From: Candidatus Aminicenantota bacterium
Lineage (GTDB): Bacteria > Acidobacteriota > Aminicenantia > Aminicenantales > Saccharicenantaceae
Assembly (NCBI GenBank): GCA_016867635.1
Contig: VGJC01000005.1
Span: forward strand, 1 to 41,182
Direction: 5' to 3'
Length of the DNA stretch: 41,182 nucleotides
Below, one piece after another: positions 7,173-14,422 of this stretch. Position 1 is the first letter of the stretch. Every line of letters begins with the position of its first letter. Below the pieces are notes generated by a model. It was not told the DNA's origin. It saw only the letters and a list, made by a program, of their open reading frames with translations, and made no database searches. The translations under genes and the position numbers were made by a program.

Positions 7173-8765
7173 TTATTCGGCCTGCGGCCGGGGCGGGCCG
7201 GAGTTCGCTCCCTCCGGGGCCGCCCGCCGCGGGTCGAGGTGCAGGCTGAGTCCGGCGAGGACCGGCTTGTCGCGGGCTTGCAAGACGCGGACGCGCACTT
7301 TCGAGGCCGCGACCGCCGGAAAGCGCAGGAGACGTTTCCAGCCCACGGTCGTCCCCCGGGCGATCTCCCTCCAGCCCTCCCCGTCCCAGGCGTCGAGGGC
7401 GAAAGACTCCACCCTCTGCCCCGCGGACAGGTTCTCCCGGAGCGCGGCGACGTTGAAGGTCGCGGCGGCTCCCAGCGTCCACTCGAACGCCTCCTGGGTG
7501 ACATCCTTATAGACCGTGGGCCGCCGACCGCTCTTCTTGGGGCCGCCGGCCTGCCGGCTCACGAGGTTGTACATCCTGGCCCCCGCGGCCAGATCGACGG
7601 CGAAGGCCGCCCTGATCCGGTCGCCGAGCTCTGCGAGCCGGCGGGCGTCGTTCTCATGGACAAGGCCCCGCTTGTCGGGCGGGACGTTGAGCAGGAGCTG
7701 GGCGTTGCCCCCGACCGACGTGTCGTAGATGTCCAGGAGGTGGTCGAGTGTTTTGACCTTGTCGTCTTCGGCCTCATGGTAGAACCAGCCCGGCCGGATG
7801 GACACGTCGACCTGGCCCGGATACCAGATCAGGCGGCCGCCTTTTCTGGCCACTTCGGCGATCCGCCGGCGCGATCCAAGATCGCCGGCCTGGGCGTCGA
7901 GCCCGGCGATCCCGCCCGGGCTTTTTTCGTCGGGCAGGTTGTCCATCCGCGGGACGGGGACGACGCTCCACTCGCTCTCGCGGGTGACGCCCGCTTCATT
8001 GCCGATCCAGCGGGCGTCCGGGCCGATGATGGAGATGACCGCGCCCGGCTGGAGCTTGCGGACGAGGGCGTAGTAGCCCTCCCAGTCGTAGACCTGCCGC
8101 TTGCCGTTGGGGCCCTCGGCGCAGGCCCCGTCGAACCAGACCTCGGAGATCTCGCCGTAACCCGTCAGGAGCTCGCGGAGCTGGTCGCGGAAATGCTCGT
8201 TGTAGCGCGGCGAGTCGCCGTAGCACGGCTCGTGGCGGTCCCAAGGAGACAGGTAAAAGCCGAACTTGAGGCCGGCCTCGCGGCAGGCCTCGGCGACCTC
8301 GCGGACGACGTCCCCCTTGCCGCCCCGCCAGGGCGAGCTCTTGACCGAATGCTCCGTGAACCGGCTCGGCCAGAGGCAGAAGCCGTCGTGGTGCTTGGCC
8401 GTCAGGACGAGCCCGCGCATGCCGGCAGCCTTGAAGGCCCGGGCCCATTGGCCGGCGTCGAAGGCGGTCGGGTCGAACAGCGCCGGGTCCTCTTCTCCTG
8501 TCCCCCACTCGCGATCGGTGAAAGTGTTGATGCCGAAATGGACGAAGGCCTGGAACTCGAGGGCCTGCCAGGCGAGCTGGCGCTCCGACGGCCGGACCCG
8601 GACGGCCTTGGCCATCAGCGAATCCGGCGTGTCCCGGGGCGAGAGGATCGCCTGGTCCGGCGCCCCGGCGCCCGAACCGAACAAGGATACGAAGCTCAGC
8701 ACAAGAGCCAAGCTCCCGAAGCGGGGGCGGAGCGGGCGGCAACGGGCCGCCGAAGGGGGGTTCAT
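7173..8765 (-). CDS. Secreted alpha-L-fucosidase (GH29)
   Basis: This 530-residue protein hydrolyses terminal alpha-L-fucose from glycans. After an N-terminal signal peptide (LALVLSFVSLFGSGAGA) the GH29 barrel reads FVHFGINTFTDREWG, LVLTAKHHDGFCLWPS, GFYLSPWD and EVWFDGACAEG. The Asp in WFDG is the expected catalytic nucleophile. The C-terminal ~110 residues look like a carbohydrate-binding or F5/8-type C module (YKDVTQEAFEWTLGAAATFNVAAL). A GTG six bases upstream (8771) has better spacing to GGAGG and is an alternative start. The upstream region shows an extended -10 box. A Tat-exported protein resembling L-fucose isomerase is encoded about 3 kb away, which may reflect shared use of fucose. 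Confidence 0.88.
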   Translation of the reverse strand: MNPPSAARCRPLRPRFGSLALVLSFVSLFGSGAGAPDQAILSPRDTPDSLMAKAVRVRPSERQLAWQALEFQAFVHFGINTFTDREWGTGEEDPALFDPTAFDAGQWARAFKAAGMRGLVLTAKHHDGFCLWPSRFTEHSVKSSPWRGGKGDVVREVAEACREAGLKFGFYLSPWDRHEPCYGDSPRYNEHFRDQLRELLTGYGEISEVWFDGACAEGPNGKRQVYDWEGYYALVRKLQPGAVISIIGPDARWIGNEAGVTRESEWSVVPVPRMDNLPDEKSPGGIAGLDAQAGDLGSRRRIAEVARKGGRLIWYPGQVDVSIRPGWFYHEAEDDKVKTLDHLLDIYDTSVGGNAQLLLNVPPDKRGLVHENDARRLAELGDRIRAAFAVDLAAGARMYNLVSRQAGGPKKSGRRPTVYKDVTQEAFEWTLGAAATFNVAALRENLSAGQRVESFALDAWDGEGWREIARGTTVGWKRLLRFPAVAASKVRVRVLQARDKPVLAGLSLHLDPRRAAPEGANSGPPRPQAE

Positions 8766-8792
8766 GGACACCGGGACCTCCTTCAGTCCGTA

Positions 8793-8801
8793 AGTATAGC
8801 A
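8793..8801 (-). promoter_or_regulatory. Extended -10 promoter element of the fucosidase gene
   Basis: The minus strand reads TGCTATACT, an extended -10 element, about 22 bases before the likely GTG/ATG start. No convincing -35 box lies at normal distance. Confidence 0.4.
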
Positions 8802-8861
8802 CATTAAGTTGACCGGCCGTTCGGATATGGGTTAAGCTCCATGTCGACAGAGGAGGTTTTC

Positions 8862-9776
8862 ATGAACATCCGCGTTTCCCGGACCGCCGCCGGCCCGGCC
8901 GCCCCGGTCTTCGTCGTCTTTCTGGCCGTCCTGCTGGCGGGGATCCCCGGCTGCCGGCAAAAAGCTCCGCGGGACAAGCCCGAAGCCGTTTCCCTGCTCG
9001 GCCGGCCGCTCCATCGAACCCCCGCCGCGGGCGAAGCCCTGGCCAAGCTCGAGGACGGGCTCCGAGAGGCCGCCGTCAAGCTCGAGGCCGATCCCGCGAA
9101 CCCCGAGACCGTCATCCTCTACGGCCGGGCCCTATCCGGCCTCTGGCGCTACCGGGACGCCATCGACGCCTACACGAAAGGGATCGCGGCCAATCCCGAC
9201 CAGGCCATGCTCTACCGCCACCGCGGGCACCGCCATATCTCGGTCCGGGAGTTCGACCGGGCCGCCGCCGACCTGGCCCGGGCCGCCGAGCTCAACGACC
9301 ACGAGTTCGACATCTGGTACCACCTTGGGCTGGCCCATTACCTGAAGGGCGAGTTCGACCGGGCCGAGGCCGCCTACCGCCGCTGCCGGGAAGCGTCCCA
9401 TGACGACGGTTCGATCATCGCCGTTTCCAACTGGCTCTACTTGGCCCTGACGCGCCAGGGAAAGAGCGCGGAGGCGGCCGAGGTCCTCGACGGGATCAAG
9501 GACGGCATGGACGCCGGCGAGAACATCTCCTACTACAACCTTCTGCTGTTCGATAAAGGGCTGAAACAGGAGGCCGAGCTCGAAGCCGCCGCCTCCTCTT
9601 CGGACCTCGAGATGGCCACGACCGGCTACGGCCTGGCCTGCCGGCTTCTCATTCGCGGCGAGCGGGACAAGGCCGCCGAGATGTTCCGCAAGATCGTCGC
9701 CCTGCCCTACTGGCCGGCCTTCGGCTACATCGCCGCCGAAGCGGAGCTCAACAGGTCGCCGGACCTGAGAAGCTAA
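8862..9776 (+). CDS. TPR-repeat lipoprotein
   Basis: The start is the ATG after AGAGGAGG (MNIRVSRTAAG); the track's ATG 21 bases earlier lacks a ribosome binding site. The 304-residue product has a signal peptide with lipobox LLAGIPGC, so it is probably anchored in a membrane and faces the periplasm. At least three consecutive tetratricopeptide repeats follow, for instance ALSGLWRYRDAIDAYTKGIAANPDQAMLYRHRG, REFDRAAADLARAAELNDHEFDIWYHLG and GEFDRAEAAYRRCREASHD. TPR domains hold protein-protein contacts, so a scaffold role is likely, but the partner is unknown. A TTGACC with a weak -10 box lies just upstream. Its 3' flank is the hairpin-rich region at 9817-10041. Confidence 0.85.
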   Translation: MNIRVSRTAAGPAAPVFVVFLAVLLAGIPGCRQKAPRDKPEAVSLLGRPLHRTPAAGEALAKLEDGLREAAVKLEADPANPETVILYGRALSGLWRYRDAIDAYTKGIAANPDQAMLYRHRGHRHISVREFDRAAADLARAAELNDHEFDIWYHLGLAHYLKGEFDRAEAAYRRCREASHDDGSIIAVSNWLYLALTRQGKSAEAAEVLDGIKDGMDAGENISYYNLLLFDKGLKQEAELEAAASSSDLEMATTGYGLACRLLIRGERDKAAEMFRKIVALPYWPAFGYIAAEAELNRSPDLRS

Positions 9777-9816
9777 GAAAGATTGCTTTTAGATAATCAT
9801 TTCTCGGGGGAAGTCT

Positions 9817-10041
9817 GTCGTGAGGCAGCGAAGGATGTCGCCCTGACGACCCCCGTAGCGGAGGGGGACCGGTGGGGAGCGGACTCCCGGGAGCGACCAA
9901 CAGAATTGTGGCGGAGAGCCCGGAGCCACAATTCTGGGAAATATCTGAAAAGAGCAAGGGACTGGTTCCCGGGGGGGCCGGGGGGCTAGGGGTGATATCC
10001 TTCGCAAAGCCGAGCAGAGGACTTTCCCCGGACGGGGAAAG
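9817..10041 (+). ncRNA. Candidate structured RNA: serial hairpins with GGA in the loops
   Basis: No gene occupies the 268 bases between the convergent TPR and larE genes. Read as plus-strand RNA it shows a string of hairpins. 9817-9850: GTCGT/ACGAC and AGG/CCT around GCGA-AGGATG-TCGC. 9851-9866: CCCC-GTAGCGGA-GGGG. 9871-9898: GGGAG-CGGA-CTCCC closed by GGT/ACC. 9901-9936: a perfect 12-bp stem with loop GGAGAGCCCGGA. 10022-10041: CTTTCCCC-GGAC-GGGGAAAG. Each loop contains GGA, the core of CsrA/RsmA binding sites. A promoter is not obvious and there is no U-run terminator, so the RNA might be the 3' UTR of the TPR mRNA. It could instead be a DNA-level repeat. Confidence 0.4.
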
Positions 10042-10044
10042 GGA

Positions 10045-10854
10045 CTATTTCTCGGAGCGCTTTCCCAGGGCTTCGTTCATGGCGCCGGTGCGGTAGCCGT
10101 CGAGGTCCAGGGAGGCGAAGACGAACCCGGCCTCCTTGCAGAGGGCGCTCAGCTCGTCCCTCATGGCCCAAGCCCGGCCCATTTCGGCCCGGTCGAACTC
10201 CAGTCGCGCCGCGTCGCCGTGGATGCGGACCCGGAACATGCGGAAGCCCAGGGCCCGGAGCTTTTCCTCCGCGGCCCCCACGATCCTCAGTTTTTCGTCG
10301 GTGATCTTTTCGCCGTAGGGGAACCGGGAGGCCAGGCAGGCGTAGGCCGGCTTGGTCGCCGTGGGCAGACCCATGCGGGCCGAAAGCTCGCGGATCTCGG
10401 CCTTGGTCAGGCCCACCTCGCACAAGGGCGAACGGACACCCAGCTCCTTGAGCGCCCTCCGGCCGGGCCGGTAGTCGTCGAGGTCGTCCGCGTTGCTGCC
10501 GTCGCATACGACCCCGAACTTCTCTTTGCGGGCGATGGCCGCGATCTTGCCGAAGAGCTCCGACTTGCAGTGGTAGCACCGGTCGGGAGGATTGTCGGCG
10601 AAGCCCTCGATGGCCAGCTCCTCCGAGACGATGACCTCGTGGCGACAGCCCATCCGCCGGGCGAGCTCCCGGGCCTCCTCCAGCTCCGACGCCGGATAGG
10701 TCGACGACGTCGCCGTGACCAGGAGGACCCGGTCGCTGAGGGTGTCGCGGGCGACCCGGGCCAGAAAGGTGCTGTCCACTCCCCCGGAAAAAGCCACGAC
10801 GGCCGATCCGTAGGAGGTCAACAGGGTTTTGAGCTCTTCGAGCTTCTTGTCCAT
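10045..10854 (-). CDS. larE: ATP-dependent sacrificial sulfur transferase LarE
   Basis: LarE adenylates and then sulfurates the pyridinium carboxylates of the nickel-pincer cofactor, the prosthetic group of lactate racemase and related enzymes. The 269-residue protein has the PP-loop SGGVDSTF near residue 25, CYHCKSELF near residue 90 and the ACLASRFPYG segment that carries the sacrificial cysteine in the well-studied lactobacillar enzyme. The GTG used by the track lies 6 bases upstream; the ATG opening MDKKLEELK has better spacing to GGGCGG. No larB, larC or larA is in the window, so the rest of the pathway lies elsewhere or is absent. The gene follows the NYN gene by about 23 bases and is probably in its operon. 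Confidence 0.9.
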   Translation of the reverse strand: MDKKLEELKTLLTSYGSAVVAFSGGVDSTFLARVARDTLSDRVLLVTATSSTYPASELEEARELARRMGCRHEVIVSEELAIEGFADNPPDRCYHCKSELFGKIAAIARKEKFGVVCDGSNADDLDDYRPGRRALKELGVRSPLCEVGLTKAEIRELSARMGLPTATKPAYACLASRFPYGEKITDEKLRIVGAAEEKLRALGFRMFRVRIHGDAARLEFDRAEMGRAWAMRDELSALCKEAGFVFASLDLDGYRTGAMNEALGKRSEK

Positions 10855-10877
10855 CGTCACCGCCCGCGGAGCCGGGC

Positions 10878-11687
10878 TCAGTCCCGGCTCTCGCGAAGGC
10901 GGATGTAGATCGCGGCGCCGCCCCCTTCCTCTCCCCGGGATTGGACCTCGAAGAGGGGCTGCTGGCTCTTGATGAGCTGAGAAAGCTGCTTGAAGCCGTA
11001 GGTGCGGGGGTCGAACCCCGGGTCGAGCTGGCGGAGGTAAAAGCCGATCTCCCCGAGGTTGGCCCAGCCGTCCTCGTGGACGGCCATGTCGAAAGCCCCC
11101 TTGAGCAGCGGCACGGGGTCGTACTTGCCGCCTCTCTCCCCGCGCTCTTCGGGCTCCTCCCGCACCTCCTTGCCGCCGCCCTTGCGCGACGCCCCGCCCC
11201 GGTCCCGCCGCCGCGGGTCCCTCTCCCGCCCCCGGGGCACGAGGTTCTCGGTGTAGATGAAGATGTTGCAGCCGTTGACGAAGGCCTTGGGCGTCGAGCG
11301 CTTGCCGATGCCCATGACGAAGAAGCCCATCTCCCGGACCCGGGTCGCCAGGCGCGTGTAGTCGCTGTCGCTCGAAACGATGCAGAAGCCGTCGACGAGA
11401 TGGCCGTGGAGGATGTCCATGGCGTCGATGATCATGGCGCTGTCGGTGGCGTTCTTGCCGATCGTGTAGCGGAACTGCTGGATGGGCTGGATGGCGCTGT
11501 CGTGGAGGGCGTGCTTCCAGCCGGACATGCTGACCGTCGTCCAGTCGCCGTAGATGCGGCGAATGGTCACCAAACCGTGCTTCCCCGCTTCGGTCAAGAT
11601 CTGACCGATGAGCGAGGGCTGGGCGTTGTCGCCGTCGATGAGCAGAGCGATCCTCTTTGTTTTCTGTTCGATGAATGACTCGGGCAT
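10878..11687 (-). CDS. NYN-domain putative RNase with C-terminal OST-HTH/LOTUS domain
   Basis: The first ~150 residues form a NYN domain, a PIN-like nuclease fold. The acidic residues expected at its metal site are visible in ALLIDGDNAQ, NATDSAMIIDAMD and FCIVSSDSDYTRLA. A charged, low-complexity linker (ERDPRRRDRGGASRKGGGKEV) follows. The last ~80 residues (PLLKGAFDMAVHEDGWANLGEIGFYL, TYGFKQLSQLIKSQ) match the OST-HTH/LOTUS fold, which binds RNA. The 269-residue protein is therefore a likely RNA-binding nuclease; its targets are unknown. The start is the ATG after AAAGGA. A promoter is visible at 11724-11752 and larE is immediately downstream. Confidence 0.85.
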   Translation of the reverse strand: MPESFIEQKTKRIALLIDGDNAQPSLIGQILTEAGKHGLVTIRRIYGDWTTVSMSGWKHALHDSAIQPIQQFRYTIGKNATDSAMIIDAMDILHGHLVDGFCIVSSDSDYTRLATRVREMGFFVMGIGKRSTPKAFVNGCNIFIYTENLVPRGRERDPRRRDRGGASRKGGGKEVREEPEERGERGGKYDPVPLLKGAFDMAVHEDGWANLGEIGFYLRQLDPGFDPRTYGFKQLSQLIKSQQPLFEVQSRGEEGGGAAIYIRLRESRD

Positions 11688-11723
11688 GGAGGGGTCCTTT
11701 CGTCGTCTCCTGATTCCCCCGGT

Positions 11724-11752
11724 ATATTATCTCAATAGCGGGGTCCGTTCAA
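11724..11752 (-). promoter_or_regulatory. Promoter of the NYN-larE operon
   Basis: On the minus strand TTGAAC (11747-11752) and TAATAT (11724-11729) are separated by 17 bases. The leader to the NYN start codon would be about 30 bases and includes the AAAGGA ribosome binding site. Confidence 0.6.
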
Positions 11753-11765
11753 TACGCGGAGGACC

Positions 11766-11785
11766 CCCGGGACGCGTGTCCCGGG
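11766..11785. repeat. Hairpin after the isomerase-like gene
   Basis: CCCGGGAC and GTCCCGGG form an 8-bp perfect stem with loop GCGT, five bases past the stop codon of the isomerase-like gene. There is no U-run on either strand, so it may be a weak or factor-assisted terminator or an mRNA-end stabiliser. Confidence 0.4.
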
Positions 11786-11790
11786 ACCTT

Positions 11791-13356
11791 TCAGGCCTCC
11801 TCGTGGACCTTCCAGCCCAGAGCGTCGGCCAAGGCGTAGGCCGGCCCCTTCAGATCGCCGTAGAACGTCACCCGGTGCCAGCCCCACTGGTCCCACTCGG
11901 CGAAGAGCTTTTCGATGTCCCCGGCGGGCTCGACGGCCAGCTTGGTCCGGCAGGCCCGGTCGTCGTCGACGTTCTCGACGGCAATGCCCTGATGGAAGAG
12001 GACGGTCTTGCGCTCGGGCGAGAATTCGAGGGTCGAGGTCATGACGCCGAGAGGCAGCAACGAACGGACCGAGGCCCCTTGGCGGTCCTCGGAGTGGGTC
12101 AGGATCTCGAAGGCGTTGGGCGACGTGTCGGGCCCGAAGGCCCGGTTCGAAGCCACGCAGTGGGCGTAGATGATCCGGCGCGAGGCGGTGTCGATGACCG
12201 GGTCGGAGATGAATCCCGGGCGGCCGCCGGTCAGGGCGGTCACGGCCACCATGGTCGCCGTGGACCGGACGTCGCACTCGCAGGCCCCGATGAGCCCCTC
12301 GTTGAGCAGCTCGTGGAACCCCAGGCAGGGATAGGCGTGGATGTGGCCGCCGTAGAACCCGCCGAGGCAGTTGATGGTGATGGCGTTGGCGCCGTATCTC
12401 TCGAGCACCGCTTTTTGTCCGAGGTACATGGCCGCCGAGGTCTCCAAGGTCGCCCGGTCGACGCCTTCGATCTTGGCGGCTGTCCGCTCCCACCGGTCGG
12501 CGACGGCCCGGGCCTGGTCCTTGTCGGCGGCGGCCCAGGCCTCGTTGACCTCGGCGAAGGGAACATTGAGGACCTCGATGCCCATCCCTTCCTGGACCGC
12601 CGGGGCCAGACCTGGCCAGTTGCCTCCGACGGCCAGGATCTTCGAGGCCTTCATCCGAACGAGGCACTCGGCCGGGGACAAGGCCGAAAGCTCGTCGGCC
12701 GCGCAGGACAGCCGGCCCGGCGCCGGCGTGCCCTCGAGCCGGGCGCGCCGGACGGCGGCCGCGAAATCGGCGGCGCTCCCGCCCCTTCCGACGACGTCGA
12801 AGCAGCGGACGGCGGCGACCAGGTCGTCCATGCTCGAAGAGGCCACGAAGCCGAAGTTCGGCGTGTTCCGGCGCAAGAGCCCGGCGGTGTAGACGAGGAA
12901 GCCCCCGCTGCCGCCGTACTGGAAATCGGCGTAGAGCGTCGGTTTCCCGGTTTCCACGACCCCCTGGACGACCCGGTTCCAGCAGTTCAGCTGGACGACG
13001 ACGTAGCCGTCGACCGGCGCGGCCTTGTCCTCGTCGAGGATCCTCTGGGTCGTCTCCGGTCCGTCGGACATGACCGGCAGGAACTCGAAGCGCGGGAGGC
13101 GCCGTCCGAGCTCCGCTGTCATCCGCTCCATGACCGGCCGGAAGTCGAACCCGACGTTGGGCCAGTCCGGTCCCGGCTGGACCGGGGCGTGAAGGGCATA
13201 GACGAGCCTGATCCGCGTCCTGGCGGACGGTTTGCAGGCCGTGAAGATCCCGGACGGCGCCAGGACCCCCGCGGCGCCCGCGCAGCCCGCGGCCAGGAAA
13301 CGCCTCCTTGTCCAGGCATGGTGCGGGCATCCTGTAGGTCGTTGCTGTGTTCTCAT
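11791..13356 (-). CDS. Tat-exported protein of the L-fucose/L-arabinose isomerase-like superfamily
   Basis: The 521-residue protein starts with a twin-arginine signal (TRRRFLAAGCAGAAGVLA). The body resembles the ketol isomerase fold of FucI/AraA-like proteins, best seen in AITINCLGGFYGGHIHAYPCLGFHELLNEG and ACECDVRSTATMVAVTALTG, where the Glu, Asp and His residues could bind a metal. It is unusual for a sugar isomerase-like protein to carry a Tat signal, because the known enzymes are cytosolic. Substrate is unassigned; fucose is suggested only by fold and by the GH29 gene nearby. AGGAG precedes the ATG, and a TTGACA promoter is visible upstream. Confidence 0.7.
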   Translation of the reverse strand: MRTQQRPTGCPHHAWTRRRFLAAGCAGAAGVLAPSGIFTACKPSARTRIRLVYALHAPVQPGPDWPNVGFDFRPVMERMTAELGRRLPRFEFLPVMSDGPETTQRILDEDKAAPVDGYVVVQLNCWNRVVQGVVETGKPTLYADFQYGGSGGFLVYTAGLLRRNTPNFGFVASSSMDDLVAAVRCFDVVGRGGSAADFAAAVRRARLEGTPAPGRLSCAADELSALSPAECLVRMKASKILAVGGNWPGLAPAVQEGMGIEVLNVPFAEVNEAWAAADKDQARAVADRWERTAAKIEGVDRATLETSAAMYLGQKAVLERYGANAITINCLGGFYGGHIHAYPCLGFHELLNEGLIGACECDVRSTATMVAVTALTGGRPGFISDPVIDTASRRIIYAHCVASNRAFGPDTSPNAFEILTHSEDRQGASVRSLLPLGVMTSTLEFSPERKTVLFHQGIAVENVDDDRACRTKLAVEPAGDIEKLFAEWDQWGWHRVTFYGDLKGPAYALADALGWKVHEEA

Positions 13357-13405
13357 GGGGCCCTTCTCCTTCCTCTCGGCTGGGATCGCGTTCCGTCACC
13401 GCCGA

Positions 13406-13434
13406 TGCTAATGCACGGGGAGAGCCGATGTCAA
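13406..13434 (-). promoter_or_regulatory. Promoter of the isomerase-like gene
   Basis: A perfect TTGACA (13429-13434, minus strand) and TTAGCA (13406-13411) are separated by 17 bases. The -10 box is poor, so confidence rests on the -35 box. The expected leader is about 45 bases. Confidence 0.45.
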
Positions 13435-13478
13435 GGACGCCGCGCTCGTTGTAGCGACAGCGTGAAAGCTTCCGGTCC

Positions 13479-13507
13479 TTGACGCCCGGCCGGGATTCAG
13501 GTACATT
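13479..13507 (+). promoter_or_regulatory. Promoter of the secreted-protein gene at 13519 (near-leaderless)
   Basis: TTGACG and TACATT are separated by 17 bases. The -10 box ends 11 bases before the ATG, giving a leader of roughly five bases with no ribosome binding site. Confidence 0.55.
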
Positions 13508-13518
13508 TCCCGCCGAAA

Positions 13519-14037
13519 ATGCGACCCCGTCACCCTGTCACGATCCTCCTCGCCGCGGCCGGCCTGTTGTGCCTTTCGGTCATGAACCCCGCCGCCCAGG
13601 CGCCCGGCTCGAGCCGTGTCCTCGCCGCCCTGCCCGCCGACGGCCTGGACAAAGCGAGCGTCCTCGTCTTCCGCGAGCAGAAGGCCCTCGACGCCCACTA
13701 TTTCCTGGCCGACGAGACCGTCCTGGGGCTCCACGGGAAAGCCGAGGCCGTCTTCGCCAGATACCTGACGGGCGCGGGAGAGGCGCTGCTTCTCGTCGTC
13801 GCCTACCCCTCGGAAGAGGATTCCCGCCGCGTCTACGAAAGGTTCGGACGCCACTTCTTTTCCGGGAAGTTCGACCCGAAGGGCCTGCGGTTCCTTGAGC
13901 GGATCGAGACCGGGGATTACGCCGCCGCCGCCCGGACGAGCCGCGTCCTCATTGTCGTGATGCAATCGCCGGACCGCGCAAGCTGCGAAGACCTGCTCCG
14001 CCGGGCCGAAGCCGGAGCTTCCGGCCTTATCGACTAG
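13519..14037 (+). CDS. Small secreted protein of unknown function
   Basis: The 172-residue product has a signal peptide (VTILLAAAGLLCLSVMNPAAQA) and a soluble domain of ~145 residues: ALPADGLDKASVLVFREQKALDAHYFLADETVLGLHGKAEAVFARYL and ALLLVVAYPSEEDSRRVYERFGRHFF. The pattern suggests an alpha/beta domain, but I recognise no family or catalytic motif. The start is placed by the near-leaderless promoter. The gene converges on the zinc-ribbon gene, with five bases between the stop codons. Confidence 0.7.
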   Translation: MRPRHPVTILLAAAGLLCLSVMNPAAQAPGSSRVLAALPADGLDKASVLVFREQKALDAHYFLADETVLGLHGKAEAVFARYLTGAGEALLLVVAYPSEEDSRRVYERFGRHFFSGKFDPKGLRFLERIETGDYAAAARTSRVLIVVMQSPDRASCEDLLRRAEAGASGLID

Positions 14038-14042
14038 ACGTC

Positions 14043-14237
14043 TTACTTCTTCTTGGCCAGCGTCCCGTCGTCGCAGGGCTCGTCGGCCTCGTAGTTGCGG
14101 GCCATCTCGGGATTCGGCGCCGTCGTGCAGAAGGGCAGCGGCTCCATCTCTTTGCGGCAGCAGAGCGGCACGGGCTTTCCCTTCCCGACCTTGATCTTCT
14201 TGGCGCAAACCGAGCAGATGTATGTCGCTTCACTCAC
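14043..14237 (-). CDS. Small zinc-ribbon-like protein
   Basis: The track's 109-residue frame starts upstream of the promoter. The likely start is the GTG in GTGAGTGAAGCG, preceded by GGAGAGGAGATC, giving 64 residues. The sequence has CSVC, then CC 17 residues later and a further Cys (LPFC), a spacing compatible with one zinc or iron ion bound by a ribbon. A Lys/Gly-rich loop (KKIKVGKGKPVPL) lies between. Small metal-ribbon proteins of this kind occur as redox or nucleic-acid-binding factors; the function here is unknown. Confidence 0.65.
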   Translation of the reverse strand: MSEATYICSVCAKKIKVGKGKPVPLCCRKEMEPLPFCTTAPNPEMARNYEADEPCDDGTLAKKK

Positions 14238-14271
14238 GGGGGATCTCCTCTCCTCGTCGCGTTCTCTCCAT

Positions 14272-14300
14272 ATTTTACCACCGGGGGCAGGCGGCGGCAA
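14272..14300 (-). promoter_or_regulatory. Promoter of the zinc-ribbon gene
   Basis: TTGCCG (14295-14300, minus strand) and TAAAAT (14272-14277) are separated by 17 bases. The leader of about 30 bases contains the GGAGAGGAG ribosome binding site. This supports the shorter gene start. Confidence 0.5.
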
Positions 14301-14373
14301 GCCGCCGAAGATCGGGGCCGCGCGCGGGAGGCGCGTGTCCCTCAACGCCGCCCCGGCGCTGTTCCCGGCCATA

Positions 14374-14401
14374 TTGACAGCCTTTCCTCGGATGCTGTAG
14401 T
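14374..14401 (+). promoter_or_regulatory. Promoter of the Ser/Thr kinase-symporter operon
   Basis: TTGACA (14374-14379) and TGTAGT (14396-14401) are separated by 16 bases. GGGAGGAG follows in a short leader before the kinase ATG. Confidence 0.55.
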
Positions 14402-14422
14402 GTCTTGGGAGGAGAACGGACG

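Noticed and set aside
7150-7180. Plus-strand promoter TTGACG near 7152
   Set aside because: No plus-strand gene follows; the region is the 3' end of the fucosidase gene and the -10 match is weak.
6267-8807. 846-codon plus-strand ORF and similar very long ORFs (16405-18603, 18434-21241, 25884-27899 on minus)
   Set aside because: They are antisense shadows of the ABC permease/fucosidase, symporter, S9 peptidase and fusion protein. Their translations are Asp/Glu/Arg/Gly-rich with no domains, as expected from opposite strands of GC-rich genes.
10019-10041. RNase P RNA fragment on the minus strand (GGGGAAAGTCCTC)
   Set aside because: It resembles the GAGGAAAGTCC block of RNase P RNA, but the other conserved regions are absent, and the match is explained by the hairpin downstream of larE.
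14311-14340. GC-rich imperfect palindrome near 14.32 kb as a third REP copy
   Set aside because: The arms differ strongly from the two REP-like copies and pair poorly, so a common origin cannot be supported.
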